From NCBI GenBank assembly GCA_016703895.1, contig JADJBE010000026.1, forward strand, positions 62,001 to 126,000: a stretch of 64,000 bases of DNA, read 5' to 3'. The notes beneath the pieces were generated by a model. That model was given only the letters and a program-made list of their open reading frames with translations, ran no database searches and was not told the origin of the DNA. The stretch is from Pseudomonadota bacterium. GTDB lineage: Bacteria > Pseudomonadota > Gammaproteobacteria > Steroidobacterales > Steroidobacteraceae. A program made the translations under genes and the position numbers. Positions 15,724 to 25,090 of the stretch are shown piece after piece; within the stretch, counting starts at the first letter, position 1; each line of letters opens with the position of its first letter.

Positions 15724-16044
15724 GTGGTCGTTGAAGTGTCGGTAAAAGAGCTGCGAGATCGACGTGCCGCCGGTACAGCGCCCGTCACGCTCGATGTTCG
15801 AGACGGCTGGGAGCTCGACATTGCAGCCCTGCCGAACGTCCTACACATCCCGATGAGCGAGATCCCGCAGCGTATGTCGGAGCTCGATCCGGCCGCGGAA
15901 ACACTCGTGATGTGCCGCTCGGGCGGCCGCTCGATGAAGATTGCGGAATACTTGGCTACGCATGGCTTCAGTCGCGTGGCCAATCTCACCGGTGGCATCC
16001 TCGCCTGGAGCGCCGAGATCGATCCCCGCGTAAAACAATATTAG
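15724..16044 (+). CDS. Rhodanese-domain sulfurtransferase
   Basis: Single-domain rhodanese of 106 residues. The active-site loop is MCRSGGRSMK with the catalytic Cys at about residue 64; LDVRDGWE is the N-terminal CH2A motif. The GTG start lies 23 bases after pcm, so the two are probably one transcript leading toward tolC. The sulfur donor and acceptor are unknown. Confidence 0.88.
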   Translation: MVVEVSVKELRDRRAAGTAPVTLDVRDGWELDIAALPNVLHIPMSEIPQRMSELDPAAETLVMCRSGGRSMKIAEYLATHGFSRVANLTGGILAWSAEIDPRVKQY

Positions 16045-16109
16045 GGCACCGTTGCCGCTCCCGATCGGCATGTGATATAGTGATATACAACACTAAAGGA
16101 GTTGTCTCG

Positions 16110-17504
16110 ATGCGCCGTCTGCTCGCCCTTAGCATGGCCCTAGTGCTCGCGCCCGCTGCCGTTGGCGAAGACCTGCTCGAGGTCTTCGACCGCGCCCTGC
16201 TGAACGATCCCCAAATCCGCGAAGCCGATGCGGTTCGGCTCGCCAATCGCGAAGCAAAACCACAGGCGCTGGCGACCTTGTTGCCGCAGATCAGCGGCTC
16301 GGCCTCCAAGACCCGCGATGACAACACGTCCTCCAGTCAGTCGACGCGCATCATCGGCGGGCAGTTGCTGACTTTTGGCGGTAACGACCGCTCAAAGCCA
16401 GACACCGAACGCTGGAGTATCGACTTGCGACAGCGCTTGTTCTCCTGGGGGGACTGGGTTGCGCTCAAGCAAGCCAACAAAGAAGTTGCGCAGGCAGAGG
16501 TCGACTATCAAGCCGCCCAGCAGGATCTTGCCCAGCGAGTGGCGACGCGCTACTTCGACGTCCTGGCGGCACAAGATACCGTAGCTGCCCAAGACGCGGC
16601 CTTGGAAGCCTTCACGCAGCTGCTCGAACAGGCGGAGAAACGCTTTGAAGTCGGCCTGATCGCCATCACCGACGTGCAAGAGGCGCGCGCGGCGCGCGAT
16701 ACTTCCGCTGCAGCACTGATTGCCGCCAAGCGCCAGCTCAGCACAGCGCAGGAGTTCCTACAGGAAATCGTGGGCGTACGGCCGGACTCGTTAGCAGCGC
16801 CTAATGAGACGATGCCGCTCAAGTCACCCGATCCAGCCGAGGCCAATGCCTGGGTCGAGTTGTCGATGCAGCAAAACGTCGCCCTAACCTCTAGCCGATT
16901 GGCAGCGGACATTGCGCGCGACAATGTACGCATGGCATTTGGCGGTCATTTGCCACAACTCGATCTGCTTGCGAGCCGCTCGAACAATAGTTCTGAAGCC
17001 ACGACAACCTTTGAAAATGGTGTGTCGGCGCCTTCGGTCAGTGATCAAGACTCCAAGAGCATCGGGCTGCAATTGTCAGTGCCGCTGTTCGCCGGTGGCG
17101 GCACCCAATCCCGGGTGCGTCAGCAGGAATATCTCTGGCAGGCCTCACGCGCCCGGCTTGAGCGTACGTCACGCGCCACCGAGCGTCTGGCTCGCGACGC
17201 CTATCTCGGCGTTCAGTCTGAGATCTCGCGTGTCAACGCACTGCGGCAGGCGTTGCAGTCGGCCCGTACAGCATTGCAGGCGACTGAAGCTGGCTATGAA
17301 GTCGGTACTCGCACAGCAGTGGACGTGCTCGATTCGCGTCGCCGTCTGGTGCAAGCCGAGACTGACTACTCGCGCAGCCGCTACGACTACATATTGAACG
17401 TGCTGCAGTTGCAGCTTGCGGCCGGCAACCTCGATCGCGAAACAGTCGAAGAAGTGAATACCTGGCTGGCTGCCCCAGCGCCTGCTTCACAGATCAACCA
17501 GTAG
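16110..17504 (+). CDS. tolC: TolC family outer membrane efflux channel
   Basis: Length is 464 residues. A signal peptide covers about 1-19 (ends in APAAVGE). Two repeats of the outer-membrane efflux protein fold follow, with DLLEVFDRALLNDPQIREA at the N-terminus, GNDRSKPDTERWSIDLRQRLF, and VGTRTAVDVLDSRR-LVQAE in the second half. AAAGGA 9 bases upstream of ATG 16110 fixes the start. A TATACA-like -10 lies about 25 bases further up. It is convergent with waaA and the two stops overlap by 18 bases through a short tandem repeat. Confidence 0.94.
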   Translation: MRRLLALSMALVLAPAAVGEDLLEVFDRALLNDPQIREADAVRLANREAKPQALATLLPQISGSASKTRDDNTSSSQSTRIIGGQLLTFGGNDRSKPDTERWSIDLRQRLFSWGDWVALKQANKEVAQAEVDYQAAQQDLAQRVATRYFDVLAAQDTVAAQDAALEAFTQLLEQAEKRFEVGLIAITDVQEARAARDTSAAALIAAKRQLSTAQEFLQEIVGVRPDSLAAPNETMPLKSPDPAEANAWVELSMQQNVALTSSRLAADIARDNVRMAFGGHLPQLDLLASRSNNSSEATTTFENGVSAPSVSDQDSKSIGLQLSVPLFAGGGTQSRVRQQEYLWQASRARLERTSRATERLARDAYLGVQSEISRVNALRQALQSARTALQATEAGYEVGTRTAVDVLDSRRRLVQAETDYSRSRYDYILNVLQLQLAAGNLDRETVEEVNTWLAAPAPASQINQ

Positions 17505-18767
17505 CGGCGCCAGTAGCGGCGCCAGTAGCGGTAACAGACGGGCAACGGCGCCGCGGTTCTCGTCGACGACGGCACGGCCGGCCGCGGCCATCCGCTCGCG
17601 ATCGCTGGGGTCACCCAACAGACGCACGACACTCGCGCCCAAGGCAGCAGCGTCCGCCACAAGTTCGACTGCGCCACGCTCGATCAAGAGCTTGGCGATA
17701 TCCTCGGAATTGAAATTATGCGGCCCGGTCAGCGTGGCTTTGCCTAGTGCCGCCGGCTCGAGCAAATTGTGCCCACCGATCGGCACCAGGCTACCGGCGA
17801 CAAACGCGACATCAGCCGCGGCATAGAACGGTAGCAACTCGCCCAGTGTGTCGAGCAGAAAGACCTGCGTATCAGCCAGCACTGGCTGACGACTGGAGCG
17901 CGTCACAAACGGAATATCGGCGCGCTCCAGCAGCGCCGCGACGTCGGCAAAGCGCTGCGGATGCCGCGGTACGAGCACCAGCAAAGCATCGCGCTGCCGC
18001 TGCAACACCAATCGGTGCGCAGCGACGACCTGCTCATCCTCACCATCGTGGGTGCTGCCTGCGATCCACACGGGCCGCGTCACACCTAACCACTCGCGCA
18101 GCGCCAAGCCGCGCACTGCAATATCCGTCGGTAACGCGAAATCGAATTTGATATTGCCGACCACGTGGGTTCGCGCCGGGTTGGCGCCAATCGAGCGAAA
18201 TCGTTCCGCGTCCGCAGCGCCCTGCGCCGCGATCGAGATGCCGTGCGAGAGTGTTTCGCGAAACAGGCTGGTCAGCAGTCGATAGCGACCCACGGACTTG
18301 GGCGAGATACGCGCGCTGGCGAGTACCAGCGGAATCTTCCGCCGACCGCAGGCGTGGTAGAGGGTGGGCCAGATCTCGGTTTCGAGAATGATCACCAGCC
18401 GCGGTCGTATCCGCGCAAAGAAACGCGCCACCGAACCCGGCAAATCGTAGGGAATGTAACGAACATGCACCCGGCTGCCAAACAAGGCGCGTGCGCGGTC
18501 GGCACCCGTTGGCGTCACCGTTGTCAGCACCAACGGCAGCTGCGGATAGGTCTTGAGCAAGGCCTCGACCAACGGCGCCGCCGCCTGCACCTCGCCCACC
18601 GACACGGCGTGCACCCAGAGACTTCGTTCGCCCGTCAGCGTCGGGCCAAAGCCAAAGCGCTGCGAAAAATCGCGCCAATAGCTACGGTCCCGTAGGCCAC
18701 GAAACAGCATGACGCCAGCCACCACGGGCGCCAGCAGGTAGGCGACCAGAATGTACAGCAGCCGCAA
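17487..18767 (-). CDS. waaA: 3-deoxy-D-manno-octulosonic acid transferase
   Basis: Adds Kdo to lipid IVA at the inner membrane. The N-terminal membrane anchor (LLYILVAYLLAPVVAG) is followed by SLWVHAVSVGEVQAA, LVLTTVTPTG, ILETEIWPTL, and in the donor domain FVAGSLVPIGGHNLLEPAALG and GPHNFNSEDIA. Length is 426 residues. The C-terminus ends in LLPLLAPLLAPLLVDL, encoded by a 12-base tandem repeat. Nine bases separate it from kdkA, the next step in Kdo modification. Confidence 0.95.
   Translation of the reverse strand: MRLLYILVAYLLAPVVAGVMLFRGLRDRSYWRDFSQRFGFGPTLTGERSLWVHAVSVGEVQAAAPLVEALLKTYPQLPLVLTTVTPTGADRARALFGSRVHVRYIPYDLPGSVARFFARIRPRLVIILETEIWPTLYHACGRRKIPLVLASARISPKSVGRYRLLTSLFRETLSHGISIAAQGAADAERFRSIGANPARTHVVGNIKFDFALPTDIAVRGLALREWLGVTRPVWIAGSTHDGEDEQVVAAHRLVLQRQRDALLVLVPRHPQRFADVAALLERADIPFVTRSSRQPVLADTQVFLLDTLGELLPFYAAADVAFVAGSLVPIGGHNLLEPAALGKATLTGPHNFNSEDIAKLLIERGAVELVADAAALGASVVRLLGDPSDRERMAAAGRAVVDENRGAVARLLPLLAPLLAPLLVDL
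17498..17533. repeat. Three tandem copies of a 12-base unit at the tolC/waaA convergent ends
   Basis: The unit CCAGTAGCGGCG occurs at 17498-17509 and 17510-17521 and nearly at 17522-17533 (last two bases TA). The first copy contains the tolC stop TAG. In waaA the copies encode the repeated Leu-Leu-Ala-Pro of the C-terminal tail. Slipped-strand expansion is the likely origin. Confidence 0.85.
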
Positions 18768-18776
18768 GAGGGGCGC

Positions 18777-19550
18777 CTAACTGCTCGCGAGAGATGCCAG
18801 CGCTGCCGGCTGCGCCGGCTCGCGATAGCCTGCCAACAACGAATGCCAGTCGTCGTTAGTGAAGCGATCTGGCGGCAGCGCGAGCGTGACCTTCTCGAGC
18901 GAACGCCGCAGACGCACCAGATTTGCGTCTCGCCACCAGCCAGCCTTGCGCAAGCGTCCGCGGTCGAAGTCGAGCAGATAAACGCTCTGACGTTCCACCA
19001 GCAAAATGTTGTGGGCATTGAGATCGGCGTGGAACACACCGGATTCATGAAAGCGCCGGATGCATCGACCGACCGCAATCCAAGCCGAGAATGGCAACGA
19101 CTCGCGCGCCAGTATGCTGGCGAGCGACTCCGAGTTCTCGAGCCGCGCCGTGATCAGATCCCCGCTATAGGTGCGGCCGCGCTTCACGTACCGAGCAGCC
19201 ACCGGCGCGGGCACTGGCAATCCGGCCCGATAGAGATGATAGAGGAGGTACCACTCAGCGAACGGCCGCGTCAGATCCTCGCTCCGCCACCAGTACCGGT
19301 CCGGCGAGAGTGTTGCGATCAGGCCACCACGCCGATAGTGGCGCACCGCGTATGCATGGGTGCCTGCACGGACCAATAGAGTATTGCCGCGCCCGCGGGC
19401 ACGTCCTTCGATTGCGGAGCGGCGCTCCCAGAAGGCCGGCTCAAACCATTCGGCACCAAAATTGCTCGCTCGCGACGTGTCGTATAGCATCCGGCCGCCT
19501 GCGATCGCCGCCTGCTCCACCTCGGAACCCACGGGCCATTTGTCACTCAC
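18777..19550 (-). CDS. kdkA: 3-deoxy-D-manno-octulosonic acid kinase
   Basis: Phosphorylates Kdo in the LPS inner core (WaaP/KdkA kinase-like fold). Motifs: GRGNTLLVRAG, AVRHYRRGGL, RSFAEW-like RPFAEWYLLYHLY, AGLPVPAPVAARY, and the catalytic segment GVFHADLNAHNILL with LLDFDRGR. The GTG at 19550 gives 257 residues and an N-terminal length like H. influenzae KdkA; ATG 19490 is an alternative. With the GTG, only 3 bases separate it from the divergent heptosyltransferase start. Confidence 0.9.
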   Translation of the reverse strand: MSDKWPVGSEVEQAAIAGGRMLYDTSRASNFGAEWFEPAFWERRSAIEGRARGRGNTLLVRAGTHAYAVRHYRRGGLIATLSPDRYWWRSEDLTRPFAEWYLLYHLYRAGLPVPAPVAARYVKRGRTYSGDLITARLENSESLASILARESLPFSAWIAVGRCIRRFHESGVFHADLNAHNILLVERQSVYLLDFDRGRLRKAGWWRDANLVRLRRSLEKVTLALPPDRFTNDDWHSLLAGYREPAQPAALASLASS

Positions 19551-19553
19551 CGC

Positions 19554-20630
19554 ATGCTCCCCCTGACTCAACCACCGAACAGCGTTTGTCTGCTGCGCCT
19601 CTCTGCAATCGGCGACACCTGCCACGTCGTGCCACTGTTGCGCACGCTGCAGCAAGCCTGGCCCAGCACGCGCTTCACGTGGATTATTGGCCAAGTGGAA
19701 GCCAAGCTCATGCGCCTGCTCCCTGCGGTGGAGTTTATCACCGTGGACAAGCGCGCCGGGCTCGGCGCGCTGCGGCGACTGCGCACAACCCTGCGCGGGC
19801 GCGAGTTCGACCTGCTGCTGCATCTGCAGCTTGCGGTGCGCGCGAGCCTGATCGCGAGCTGTGTGCCAGCGCGTATCAAGCTCGGCTTCGACCGACCGCG
19901 TGCGCGTGAGCTGCAGTGGCTGTTCACCAATGGTCAGATAGCGGCTCGGCAACGCGAGCATGTGCTCGACAGCTTCCTCGGCTTCGCCGACGCGGTGGGG
20001 ATTGCCGCGAGACGGCTCACCTGGGATATACCGTTGCCGCCTGCAGCCGAGAATTATGCCGCCGCGCTGGTGCCAGACGCGACGCCGACATTGGTGATCA
20101 GCCCGTGCTCGAGTCACCGGCTGCGCAATTGGTCAGTCGCCGGCTACGCGGCGGTCGCCGACCATGCAGTGCGCAAACATGGCATGCGCGTGATTCTCGC
20201 CGGCGGACCCAGCCCATTGGAGCGGGAGATGGGCGATGCCATCGCCAAAGTCGTTAGTGTGCCGATCATCAATCAGATCAGCAAAGATACGCTGCCGGAC
20301 ATGCTGGCGCTGTTGGCGCGTGCGACCGCGCTGTTGGCGCCCGACTCCGGGCCTGCGCATATGGCGACGATGGTTGGGACGCCTGTCATCGGCTTGTATG
20401 CGGCCACCAACCCAGCGCGCAGCGGGCCGTATCTGTCGCGGCAGTGGTGCGTGGACAGATACGACGAGGCAGCGCGAACTTTCTGTGGGCGCCCCGCCAA
20501 CGAGCTCGCATGGACTCGCAAGATCGAGGTGCCTGGCGTCATGGAGCTGATACCGGCGGCGGCTGTCTGCGCCAAACTCGACGACCTGCTACGCTCGACT
20601 ACCCAGGCAAACAACCCGAGCAAGACTTAA
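19554..20630 (+). CDS. Glycosyltransferase family 9 (ADP-heptosyltransferase-like)
   Basis: GT9 family, 358 residues. The N-terminus VCLLRLSAIGDTCHVVPLLR matches the conserved start of heptosyltransferases; the C-terminal domain has APDSGPAHMATMVGTPVIGLYAATNPARSGP with the conserved DSGP-H pattern. It probably adds a core sugar to LPS, as its neighbours waaA and kdkA suggest. The exact position in the core (first, second or later heptose) cannot be told. DUF6165 follows 3 bases downstream. Confidence 0.88.
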   Translation: MLPLTQPPNSVCLLRLSAIGDTCHVVPLLRTLQQAWPSTRFTWIIGQVEAKLMRLLPAVEFITVDKRAGLGALRRLRTTLRGREFDLLLHLQLAVRASLIASCVPARIKLGFDRPRARELQWLFTNGQIAARQREHVLDSFLGFADAVGIAARRLTWDIPLPPAAENYAAALVPDATPTLVISPCSSHRLRNWSVAGYAAVADHAVRKHGMRVILAGGPSPLEREMGDAIAKVVSVPIINQISKDTLPDMLALLARATALLAPDSGPAHMATMVGTPVIGLYAATNPARSGPYLSRQWCVDRYDEAARTFCGRPANELAWTRKIEVPGVMELIPAAAVCAKLDDLLRSTTQANNPSKT

Positions 20631-20633
20631 GCC

Positions 20634-21029
20634 GTGCAAGACATCCTCGTGCCGATTTCACCCGGCGAACTGCTGGACAAGATCACCATCTTGCGTATCA
20701 AGGCCAGCCGCTTCACCGACGCCGCCAAACTAGCCAACGTGCGCCACGAGCTGGCGCAGCTCGAACAAACCTGGCGGCAGAGCGGTGTGGACACGTCCGC
20801 CGTGGCTGCCGACGAAGCGGAACTCGAGCGCATCAACACGGCGCTGTGGGAGATCGAAGATGATATCCGTGACCAGGAACGCGCCAAGAGCTTCGATGCA
20901 CGGTTCGTCGAGCTGGCGCGCGCCGTGTACATCACCAACGACCAGCGCGCGGCGGTCAAGAAGCGTATCAACCAGCAGTTAGGCTCGGCGCTGGTCGAAG
21001 AGAAATCCTACCAGCCATACGCGGACTAG
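20634..21029 (+). CDS. DUF6165 family protein
   Basis: Length is 131 residues, GTG start. Begins MQDILVPISPGELLDKITILRIK, the hallmark of this small family, followed by long charged helices (LEQTWRQSG, ELERINTALWEIEDDIR) and ending EEKSYQPY. Function is unknown. Members often lie beside LPS or glycosyltransferase genes, as here with a GT9 gene 3 bases upstream in one transcript, so a role in LPS core assembly or its regulation is possible. Confidence 0.8.
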   Translation: MQDILVPISPGELLDKITILRIKASRFTDAAKLANVRHELAQLEQTWRQSGVDTSAVAADEAELERINTALWEIEDDIRDQERAKSFDARFVELARAVYITNDQRAAVKKRINQQLGSALVEEKSYQPYAD

Positions 21030-21035
21030 CGGGTA

Positions 21036-21245
21036 CTAGGCTGGCGCGTGCGCCTGCTGCAACGTGTACTCGGCGCTGCAGTAAGGGCATTTGGCCCAAC
21101 CCGTGGCTTCGATTGGCAGATAGACGCGCGGGTGTGAGTTCCACAACTGCATTTGCGGCATCGGGCAGGCGAGCGGCAAATCCTCCGCGTCGACGAGGTA
21201 CTCGTTTTGCGCGTTGGGCTCAATGAGCTTCTGGGGAATTGTCAT
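21036..21245 (-). CDS. CHCC-type zinc-finger domain protein
   Basis: A protein of 69 residues with C27, H38, C53 and C56 in CPMPQMQLWNSHPRVYLP and GWAKCPYCSAEY, the CHCC zinc-finger pattern also found in the mitochondrial complex I subunit NDUFS6. The bacterial function is not known. It follows glnE on the same strand with an 8-base gap and is convergent with the DUF6165 gene. Confidence 0.88.
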   Translation of the reverse strand: MTIPQKLIEPNAQNEYLVDAEDLPLACPMPQMQLWNSHPRVYLPIEATGWAKCPYCSAEYTLQQAHAPA

Positions 21246-21253
21246 GGCCGCGA

Positions 21254-24144
21254 TTATACGGCGGCCGTCATGGTTTCGTCCCAGATCGTGGCGACACCCG
21301 CACGGTCGGCCGCGAATTCCGTGCTCGCCACCACCGGCTTCTTGTCCTCCAGCGACAACCGATGCGTGCGGGCGCGGTAGGCACGATAGGCCACCGTCAG
21401 TTGATCGACAGTCTGCTGCGGCACGTAGCCCCCCGACGCCACTGTCTCGAGCTGCCGAATCGTGTCTGAGAACATGACGACGGCGGCGTGGCGTTGGGCG
21501 AAGGCAAGCGCCCAGTACTGCGCCAGAAACTCGATATCAGCTACTCCGCCGCGGTCCTGTTTGATGTCGAACTCGCTCGCTGTGGAACGCGATAACTCGC
21601 GCCGCATCCGCTCACGCATCTCACCGACATCCTTGCGCAGCGTTGTCCGTTTGACGCTGTCACGCAAGACCGCGAGCCGCACGTGCTCAAAGGCCGCTTG
21701 CAGCTGTGTATCCCCGGCCACGGCTCGCGCGTGCAACAACGCCTGATGCTCCCAAGTCCAGGCCTCGCTGCGTTGGTAGTCCGCAAACGCGTCGATCTGG
21801 GTGATCAACATGCCGCCCTTGCCGCTCGGTCGCAGGCGCACGTCCACTTCGTACAGTCGCCCGGCGGCAGAATGCATCGTCAACAGATGCACGATCCGCT
21901 GCGCCAGGCGCACGAAGAACATCTGATTGTCGACCGGCTTGGCGGCATCGGTCGCCTGCGTGTCACCGACCGAGTCATGCAGGAACACCAGGTCGAGATC
22001 GGAGCCATAACCCAACTCACGACCACCCAGCTTGCCGTAACCCACGGCACAGACACGCACGACTCGTCGCTCGGCGCCAGTGCCACAGTGCGGCACGCCA
22101 TACTGCTGGGTCATCTGCTGCCATGCCAGCCGCATCGCTTGCTCGACGATAGTCTCGGCGATTGCGGTCAAGTGATCACTGATATGCATCAGCGGCAGAC
22201 GGCCTGACAAGTCCGCGACGGCCACACGAAACACTGCCGCGCGCTGGAAGTGGCGCAACGCCTCGACTTCGCGCTCCGGATCATCTGCGTCCACACCTGC
22301 CAGCTTGTCAGCCACATCGCGCTCGAGCTCGGCACGGTCGGGCAGCTTGGCGTGCAACGACTCATCGAGCAATTCATCCAGCAAAATCGGGGCGGCGGCG
22401 ATCTGCTTCGACAGAAACCCACCGTAGCCGCACAGCTCGATCAAACGACGACGCGCGATCTCGTTCTCGTTGAGCAACGAGAAATAGACCGATCGGGCAC
22501 CGATCGCTTCCAGGGTCCGGATGACGCGGCGCAGGATTGCGGCAGGCTCCTGGGTGTTAACGAGTTCGGTCGCCAACAGCGCCATCAATACATCGAGCCG
22601 CTTGCGACCCGTGGCATCGAGTCGTTTGACGAGGTTCGAGCCGCGGAACTGCGCAAACTGGCGACCGCAGTCTTCAGCTTCGCCGATACCGTTGCGCTCG
22701 AACGATGCCTGAAACTCGGCTGCGGGGACGGCGTGTTCCCACAGTGCCGCAAAGGAGCCCGGCCCCACGCGGCCGTCATCGACAGCCGGCGCGTTGGCAA
22801 ACAGCAGCGCCTGGAAATGGCGCATGACGTTGCCGCGATGCAAATCAAGCTGCCCAAGCAGACCATGCCAGCCATCGAATCCCAGTGCCAGCGCCAATCG
22901 CTCGCGCGCCAGCTCGTCGACCGGCAAAGTGTGGGTCTGACAGTCGGCAACCATCTGCAGCCCGTTCTCGAGGCGACGCAGAAAAACGTAAGCCGCATCG
23001 AGCTCATCAACCGTCTCTTGATCGAGCAAACGACTGCCTACCAACCTCGGCAGCGCCGTGCGCAGCGATGCCGTCTGCAGACGTCGATCCTGGCCGCCAC
23101 GTATCAACTGCATCGCTTGGATGATGAACTCGATCTCACGAATGCCACCGGGTCCCAATTTGACATGGTCAGCCATGTCGCGCCGCGCCACTTCACGCTC
23201 GATCATCGCTTTCATGTCGCGCAATGAGTCGAACACGCCGAAGTCGAGGTAGCGCCGATAGACAAACGGTCTGACCGCAGCCTCATAGAGTTCGGCATAA
23301 GTGGCCTCGCCGGTCACGGCGCGAGCCTTGACCCAGGCGTAGCGCTCCCAATCACGGCCGTGGGTCTCGAGGTAGTCCTCGAGAAATCCCTCGCTCGCGA
23401 CCAACGGACCGCTGTCACCGAACGGTCGCAGCCGCATGTCGACCCGCAGCACGAACCCGTCTGCGGTCGGCTCATCGAGTAGTTTGATCGCCAGGCGTCC
23501 CAGGCGCGTGAAGTACTCTTCATTGGAGATGGCACGCCGCCCGTCGGTTTCACCAGCTGCCGCAAACAGAAAAATCAGATCGACATCGGAGGAAAAATTC
23601 AGCTCCCCACCGCCGAGCTTACCCATCCCCAGAATGATTAGTGACTGCTCGTTCGCGTCAGCATCCCGCGGCACGCCGTAGACGGGCAGCAGACTGGCGC
23701 GCGCCAGCCGCACGGCGGCGGCAATCAAATTGTCGGCGAGTGTTGAAAGCGAACCGAGTGTTTCATCGAGCGCTGCCCAACCCGCGAGGTCGCGCCACGC
23801 GATCTTGAGCATTTCGCGCCGCCGTGTTCGCCGCAACAGTTGCATGTCGAGTGCAGCGTCAGACGCAGCGCCAGGATTGGCGTCGACCGCCAGCTGCTCC
23901 GACAGCCTGGCAACCAGCTCCGCTGGTGTCTGCCGCTGCTCTAGTGCACCTTCGCCCACTAACCACTCGAGCAATGCCGGGTCACGTATGCAGCTGTCGA
24001 CGACAAAGTCACTGCCGGCCAGCACGCGGTCCAACGAGCGCTGCACAGCCGGCGTGGCGCGCGCGCAAGCGCCGCGGCGCAACGTGGCTCCGCACGCCAG
24101 CGTTCGCGCGCGGACTCCAGATACTGTTGCAGTGAGCGCGACAA
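21254..24144 (-). CDS. glnE: Glutamine synthetase adenylyltransferase/deadenylase, frameshifted near the N-terminus
   Basis: Bifunctional regulator of glutamine synthetase. Two nucleotidyltransferase domains are visible: NFSSDVDLIFLF in the N-terminal (deadenylylation) half and GYGSDLDLVFLHD in the C-terminal half, with LGMGKLGGGELN and VGYGKLGGRELG ahead of them. The long reading frame begins at 24082 (942 residues), but a family-like N-terminus (LQQYLESARERW) is encoded in another frame from a TTG at 24144 with AGGGG upstream. A one-base shift in the GC dinucleotide run at about 24055-24066 would join it to TPAVQRSLDRVLAGSDFV. Sequencing error or mutation is possible. Confidence 0.92.
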
Positions 24145-24153
24145 CCTCAGCCC

Positions 24154-24930
24154 CTACAGATGACCGCGGCTCTGTGTGAGCGTGGTCAGCTCGTACTCGA
24201 GACCACGCGTGGTCGACACGGACTTCACGACAATGAGATCGTCGTCGAGCACCCAGATATCGTTCACCCCCGCGAGCCGATAGTGCGTGGTATCGAACGT
24301 GCCGGCGGCTACTGTGATCCGCTCGGATCCCATCCGCTCGACCTGCAATGGCACGACCGTGACCAGCATTGGCCGGTTGATATCGGTACTGGCTTCGACT
24401 GACGCCAGTGACAGGGTCTGCGCGCCAGTAACCTTGGCATCGAGTCCGGCGACGTGCCAGCCGTCACCCGCCACCGGATGCGTTCCCAGGGAAAACACTG
24501 CGGGCACATCGATCGTCTGGTCGATCTGGCCCGCGGGCCCGCCGAAACTGACAGACAAGTGCTTGCCCGCCACCCGGATAAGGGACGCGCCCTTGTAAGC
24601 ACCCCCATTCCAATAGCTCGCGTATGCCTCGACTGGACGGAAGTCGGCCGCAACGCGCAGTGCAACAGTGAACTGCGCATTGCGAGCAAACAAGTCGTGC
24701 CACATGAGGAGCGAGCGACTGCCATCCGCATGCACCAACATTTGAAAGCGTTCCTCGCCACGCGCGCGGCCATCTTTTGCGCGATAAGCGTAGCTGCCGC
24801 TCGCCGCGCGCAGGATGCTGGCATTCGCGCCGGTGTTTTCCGCAGCTGCGGGCGGCTGCTGAGCTGCCGATTCTTGCGCAAGCAGCGGCAGTGTGATGCA
24901 GCAGAGAATAAGGCTTAGTGTCTTGATCAT
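24154..24930 (-). CDS. Secreted protein of unknown function, possibly DUF3108-like
   Basis: GGGAGG lies upstream of ATG 24930 and gives 258 residues. A signal peptide (MIKTLSLILCCITLPLLAQ) precedes a Gln/Ala/Pro linker. The rest is predicted beta-rich: SGSYAYRAKDGR, WHDLFARNAQFTVALR, VSFGGPAGQIDQTID, AAGTFDTTHYRLAGVNDIWVLDDD. The last segment, a measured property converted by a conserved D/T-H pattern, resembles DUF3108 or lipoprotein-carrier-like beta-sheet proteins, but I do not recognise it firmly. It ends 9 bases before the likely TTG start of glnE. Confidence 0.6.
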   Translation of the reverse strand: MIKTLSLILCCITLPLLAQESAAQQPPAAAENTGANASILRAASGSYAYRAKDGRARGEERFQMLVHADGSRSLLMWHDLFARNAQFTVALRVAADFRPVEAYASYWNGGAYKGASLIRVAGKHLSVSFGGPAGQIDQTIDVPAVFSLGTHPVAGDGWHVAGLDAKVTGAQTLSLASVEASTDINRPMLVTVVPLQVERMGSERITVAAGTFDTTHYRLAGVNDIWVLDDDLIVVKSVSTTRGLEYELTTLTQSRGHL

Positions 24931-25090
24931 GGGTCCTCCCGCGGAGATGGTGTCCCGCAGCGTCCATGCATTATGGAAAGTTCGGTGGGCAATCACCGCA
25001 AGTTTGCTGCTCGCGCCCACGGAACGGCCCGGAATATCGTCTAGCATACGTGCCATTGTTCGAACGTTCTCGCCGAGGAGCCTGCCTATC

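Noticed and set aside
22250..23227. 325-codon plus-strand frame inside glnE
   Set aside because: Shadow of the glnE coding strand.
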